32,086 bases of DNA from Bacillaceae bacterium SAS-127. GTDB lineage: Bacteria > Bacillota > Bacilli > Bacillales > Domibacillaceae. Under the pieces are notes generated by a model. The model made no database searches. It was given only the letters and a program-made list of their open reading frames with translations, and was not told the DNA's origin. The stretch lies in NCBI GenBank assembly GCA_002261155.1, contig NKXN01000075.1, positions 1-32,086 of the forward strand, written 5' to 3'. The position numbers and the translations under genes are program-made. Shown here piece by piece: positions 29,185-32,086 of this stretch; the first letter of the stretch is position 1, and each line of letters starts with the position of its first letter.

Positions 29185-31029
29185 ATGATGGAGACTGAGC
29201 AATCTTTTTTGAAGCAGCTAAACATTACGTGCAAGAATGGAATGGTGTATGCAGATGATGCCCGTTCCATTCTTATTTCTATTGAGGCGTTTGGAACGTT
29301 GAGAAGAGATTTAATTAAAAATATCGGACTCGACCGTATGAAGGCCTTCTTTTTTCGTTATGGCTGGCAAATTGGCTGGCAGGATGGAGAGAAAGCGCTC
29401 GCCGCTGCTTTTGAGACGTTGGAGGACCAGGTGAAATACGGTCCAGTGCTTCACTCTTTAAAAGGGCATGTGCAAGCGTCGATGGATCACATTCGGATTA
29501 TGGAGCAGGCGGGAAAAGTCCAGCAGTTTCATATGGAGGGCGTTTGGCGACATTCGTATGAAGCTGTCGAGCATGTCACTCATTTAGGCTTGTCTGATGT
29601 GCCGGTCTGTTTTACGTTAACAGGCTATGCGAGCGGCTATGTCACGCGTCTTGTCGGTGACACCGTTATTTTTAAGGAAACGCAATGTATTGGAACAGGA
29701 GCGGAAGATTGTCGCTGGGTCGGCAAGCTCGCTTCGGAATGGGGCAAGGAAGCGGCTGAGCAAATCGGGTATTGCCAGGAACAGCCGATTTTACGAGAAT
29801 TAGAGGTTACGAATGAAAAGTTGCGAGAAGAGAAGAATCATTTGGCAAAAGTGATGCTCGTTCATAAAATGCTGACGGAAGAAATTATTAAAGGCAATCA
29901 CCTCGATTCGATTGCGCAAGTGATGTATGAACAAACCGAGATCCCTGTGTTAATTGAAAACATTCACCATCAGCCGCTCGCTTATCAAGGAATGGAACAA
30001 GAGCGGTTGCAGCAAGAATCGATCGAACGAACGATTCGATTAGAGAAAACAAGATGGCTGAAAACCACGAGTGGCCGTCGCTTAATGTCCCCTATATTTT
30101 TACAAGGAAAGAAAGTCGGATATTGTTCTTTCTTTTTAGAAAACAATCAAGTCGCTAACGATGAAATTTTGACGATGTTTATTGAACGAATGTGTTCCGT
30201 TTGCTCCTTATTATTGCTGAATGAAAAAACGAAATTTGAATCGACGGAACGAATGAAGGGCCGTTTTTTGGATGAGATTTTGAGTGGCAAGTATGCAAAT
30301 GAGCAAGAAATTCTTAAGCGAGCTAGCCTTATTTCCTTCGATTTATCTAAAGCCTACTATTTAATCGTCGTTCAGTATGAAGTGGCAGCGAAAGATATAA
30401 AAAAAGAACTCGCCTTCTATGAACAAATGCTAGAAACAACGGCTAGTTTTTTTAAGGAAGCGGGTTTAAACGCTCTTGTCGGTCAGCGTGATTCGGCGAT
30501 TATTGTGCTTCTGTCTGAGCCGAGTGGGGATGTATCGGCCCTTTGCCGTGCTTTTTTAAAGGAGCTGTCGAACCACTGCTTCAAGGTAGAATGTCATGCG
30601 GGGATTAGCTTGAGGAATGATCGGATTTTCCATGCACAAGAAGCGTATGAAGAAGCGTTAACGGCGCTAAGAATGGCAACTAGGCACATGCCGGTCGTCA
30701 GTTTTGAATCGCTTGGGATCGTCGGCATTTTAATTAACAGCAACAATGAAGCAGCTGTTGAGAAAATTGCGAAATATACGCTTGGAAAACTATATGATAA
30801 ACTGGATGAGAAAAAAATCGAGCTGTTAAATACGTTGTATATTTTTTTGCTCAATGGCGGGAATTTGGAGGCAACGGCGGATGAACTGGCCTTATCTGTC
30901 AGTGGTTTACGCTATCGAATGAGCAAAATTGATCAAATGCTAGATGTGAGCTTGCGGGATGCGGAAGCAACTTTTCAGCTTTTGCTGTCCTTGAAATCTC
31001 TGAAGTCGATTGGCAAGCTCGATTGGTAG
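29185..31029 (+). CDS. XylR_N/V4R aromatic sensor with PucR-type DNA-binding domain
   Basis: This encodes a 614-residue regulator. Residues about 12-115 match the XylR_N (activator of aromatic catabolism) input domain. Residues about 120-182 form a V4R domain with the zinc ligands known from DmpR/PoxR in order: Cys142, Glu165, Cys168, Cys176 (ETQCIGTGAEDC). Trp121 (GVWRHSYEA) occupies the place of the phenol-contacting Trp. A coiled-coil linker (205-225), a middle sensor-like region (about 226-350) and a CdaR/GGDEF-like segment (about 370-500) follow. A PucR-type HTH_30 ends the protein (about 548-605: GGNLEATADELALSVSGLRYR). The sigma-54 AAA+ domain of DmpR is absent (no GAFTGA, no Walker A). 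It is the likely phenol-responsive activator of the upstream operon. Confidence 0.88.
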   Translation: MMETEQSFLKQLNITCKNGMVYADDARSILISIEAFGTLRRDLIKNIGLDRMKAFFFRYGWQIGWQDGEKALAAAFETLEDQVKYGPVLHSLKGHVQASMDHIRIMEQAGKVQQFHMEGVWRHSYEAVEHVTHLGLSDVPVCFTLTGYASGYVTRLVGDTVIFKETQCIGTGAEDCRWVGKLASEWGKEAAEQIGYCQEQPILRELEVTNEKLREEKNHLAKVMLVHKMLTEEIIKGNHLDSIAQVMYEQTEIPVLIENIHHQPLAYQGMEQERLQQESIERTIRLEKTRWLKTTSGRRLMSPIFLQGKKVGYCSFFLENNQVANDEILTMFIERMCSVCSLLLLNEKTKFESTERMKGRFLDEILSGKYANEQEILKRASLISFDLSKAYYLIVVQYEVAAKDIKKELAFYEQMLETTASFFKEAGLNALVGQRDSAIIVLLSEPSGDVSALCRAFLKELSNHCFKVECHAGISLRNDRIFHAQEAYEEALTALRMATRHMPVVSFESLGIVGILINSNNEAAVEKIAKYTLGKLYDKLDEKKIELLNTLYIFLLNGGNLEATADELALSVSGLRYRMSKIDQMLDVSLRDAEATFQLLLSLKSLKSIGKLDW

Positions 31030-31052
31030 GCAAATAAGGGAGGAAAAATGTG

Positions 31053-32024
31053 ATGCAACCTGTGCGTTTACAGCCTGGAGATGAAGTGCGAATTATTGCC
31101 CCGTCAACAAGTATGGCGTTAGTAAAAGGGGAACAAGTGAAGCTAGCGACCGAGCGATTAGAGAGCTTTGGCTTTCGTGTGTCGTTCGGTCGTCATGTTG
31201 ATGAACATGATATGTTTTTTTCGACGTCGGTGGAAAATCGACTAGAAGACTTGCATGACGCGTTTCGCGATCCGAATGTGAAAGCGATTTTCACCGCGAT
31301 TGGCGGCTACAATGTCAATCAGCTTTTATCACATATTGATTATGAACTGATTAAAGCCAATCCGAAAATAGTATGTGGCTATAGTGATATTACGGCTCTG
31401 CAGTTAGCTATGTATGCTAAAACAGGGCTCATTACCTATTCAGGCCCGCATTTTTCGACGTTCGGTATGAAGCACCTATCTGATTATGTCGTGCAAGGAA
31501 TGCTCACCGCCTTAACGAATGATGCGCCCTTTGAGATGGAACCGTCAGACAAGTGGAGTGACGACAAATGGTATTTAGAACAAGATCAGCGTACGTATTA
31601 CCCGAATCGCGGTCCGTTAATTGTGACGGAGGGAAAAGCGGAAGGCCGTCTAGTTGGAGGTAACTTATGCACAATCAATTTGTTACAAGGAACGGAATTT
31701 ATGCCGTCGTTGAAAGATGCGGTACTCTTTATTGAAGACGATAATGAATCCCATTTAATGACGTTTGATCGACAGTTGCAATCATTGCTACACTTGCCGG
31801 ATGCGAAACACTTAAAAGCCGTTTTAATCGGCCGTTTTCAAAAAGAGTCGAATGTGACGGAATCTGCGCTCGTTACTTTGTTGAAAAACAAGCCGGAGCT
31901 CGCACATATTCCAGTGATTGCCAACCTCGATTTCGGTCACACGGATCCGCTCGCCACGTTGCCAATTGGTGGCTTGGCCGAAGTGGTAGCTGAAAACGGG
32001 AAGGTAGAGATTTGGATTAGTTGA
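31053..32024 (+). CDS. LD-carboxypeptidase/MccF-like S66 peptidase
   Basis: This encodes a 323-residue cytoplasmic serine peptidase. The catalytic triad is visible as Ser111 (CGYSDITAL), Glu228 (FIEDD) and His296 (FGHTDP). The segment after residue 160, WSDDKWYLEQDQR, has the tryptophan-containing loop of MccF-type enzymes, which cleave microcin-C-like aminoacyl-sulfamoyl adenylates. Plain LD-carboxypeptidases (LdcA, YkfA) recycle murein peptides and are the alternative. ATG 31053 is chosen, with GGAGG nine bases upstream; GTG 31050 is also possible. The gene runs after the regulator with a short gap and has its own terminator. A link to phenol catabolism is not apparent. Confidence 0.88.
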   Translation: MQPVRLQPGDEVRIIAPSTSMALVKGEQVKLATERLESFGFRVSFGRHVDEHDMFFSTSVENRLEDLHDAFRDPNVKAIFTAIGGYNVNQLLSHIDYELIKANPKIVCGYSDITALQLAMYAKTGLITYSGPHFSTFGMKHLSDYVVQGMLTALTNDAPFEMEPSDKWSDDKWYLEQDQRTYYPNRGPLIVTEGKAEGRLVGGNLCTINLLQGTEFMPSLKDAVLFIEDDNESHLMTFDRQLQSLLHLPDAKHLKAVLIGRFQKESNVTESALVTLLKNKPELAHIPVIANLDFGHTDPLATLPIGGLAEVVAENGKVEIWIS

Positions 32025-32028
32025 ATTG

Positions 32029-32064
32029 AAGCTGTGTTGTAAGATTTACAACACAGCTTTTTTT
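32029..32064 (+). terminator. Rho-independent terminator
   Basis: AAGCTGTGTTGTAA (32029-32042) pairs perfectly with TTACAACACAGCTT (32046-32059), and T continues to 32064. The 22 bases after it show nothing recognisable. Confidence 0.92.
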
Positions 32065-32086
32065 GGTGCGCCTGGCATGGGTGTAA

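Noticed and set aside
1-32086. CRISPR array, tRNA/rRNA genes, prophage or integrase genes
   Set aside because: No regularly spaced repeats, no tRNA or rRNA sequence and no phage proteins were seen on either strand.

Overview
The window looks like a chromosomal segment of a low-to-moderate GC endospore-forming Firmicute of the family Bacillaceae. It carries a CotF-family spore coat gene, a DUF1540 gene, B. subtilis-type CcdA, MMPL and KatA proteins with a PerR-type box, strong AGGAGG ribosome sites and frequent TTG/GTG starts. The aromatic-degradation genes resemble the phenol genes known from Geobacillus and related bacilli.

Layout. (1) 1-229 appears to be the right end of an IS200/IS605-type element, with a candidate omega-RNA-like tail, inserted in an MFS transporter gene of which only the 3' part remains (230-706). 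(2) 771-6384: an SF0329-family gene; a minus-strand redox cassette (CcdA, OmpR-type regulator, histidine kinase, TlpA/ResA-like thioredoxin); a CotF-like coat gene; a DEAD-box helicase. (3) 6515-8961 (minus): an agr-type quorum-sensing locus with an AgrA-like LytTR regulator, an AgrC-like kinase, a short AgrD-like pheromone precursor (8579-8737) and only the C-terminal part of AgrB. Across a gap holding two 21-bp-phased LytTR-like direct repeats lies a divergent ABC exporter operon with small membrane proteins (9169-11697). (4) 11802-18933: an MMPL transporter, a DUF1540 protein, a second OmpR-type two-component system with a secreted repeat protein, catalase with a PerR box, and a 48-residue unknown protein.

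(5) 19195-28805 is a complete phenol meta-cleavage operon. A two-component flavin phenol hydroxylase (pheA, pheA2) makes catechol. Catechol 2,3-dioxygenase opens the ring. 2-Hydroxymuconic semialdehyde dehydrogenase, 4-oxalocrotonate tautomerase and decarboxylase, dienoate hydratase, 4-hydroxy-2-oxovalerate aldolase and acylating acetaldehyde dehydrogenase then take the product to pyruvate and acetyl-CoA. Accessory genes are a RibF-like FAD synthetase lacking the riboflavin-kinase motif and a GlcG/HbpS-like protein. No hydrolase for the ketone branch is present. A highly folded 170-nt element interrupts the operon between the HbpS-like and dioxygenase genes. Just downstream are a XylT-like [2Fe-2S] ferredoxin, probably for dioxygenase reactivation, and a regulator with the phenol-sensing XylR_N+V4R input of DmpR/XylR joined to a PucR-type helix-turn-helix instead of the sigma-54 AAA+ domain. 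An LD-carboxypeptidase/MccF-like gene closes the window.

The most interesting points are the hidden AgrD peptide beside a broken agrB with a phased operator, the hybrid aromatic sensor, the operon-embedded structured RNA-like element, and the specialised cofactor-supply genes.
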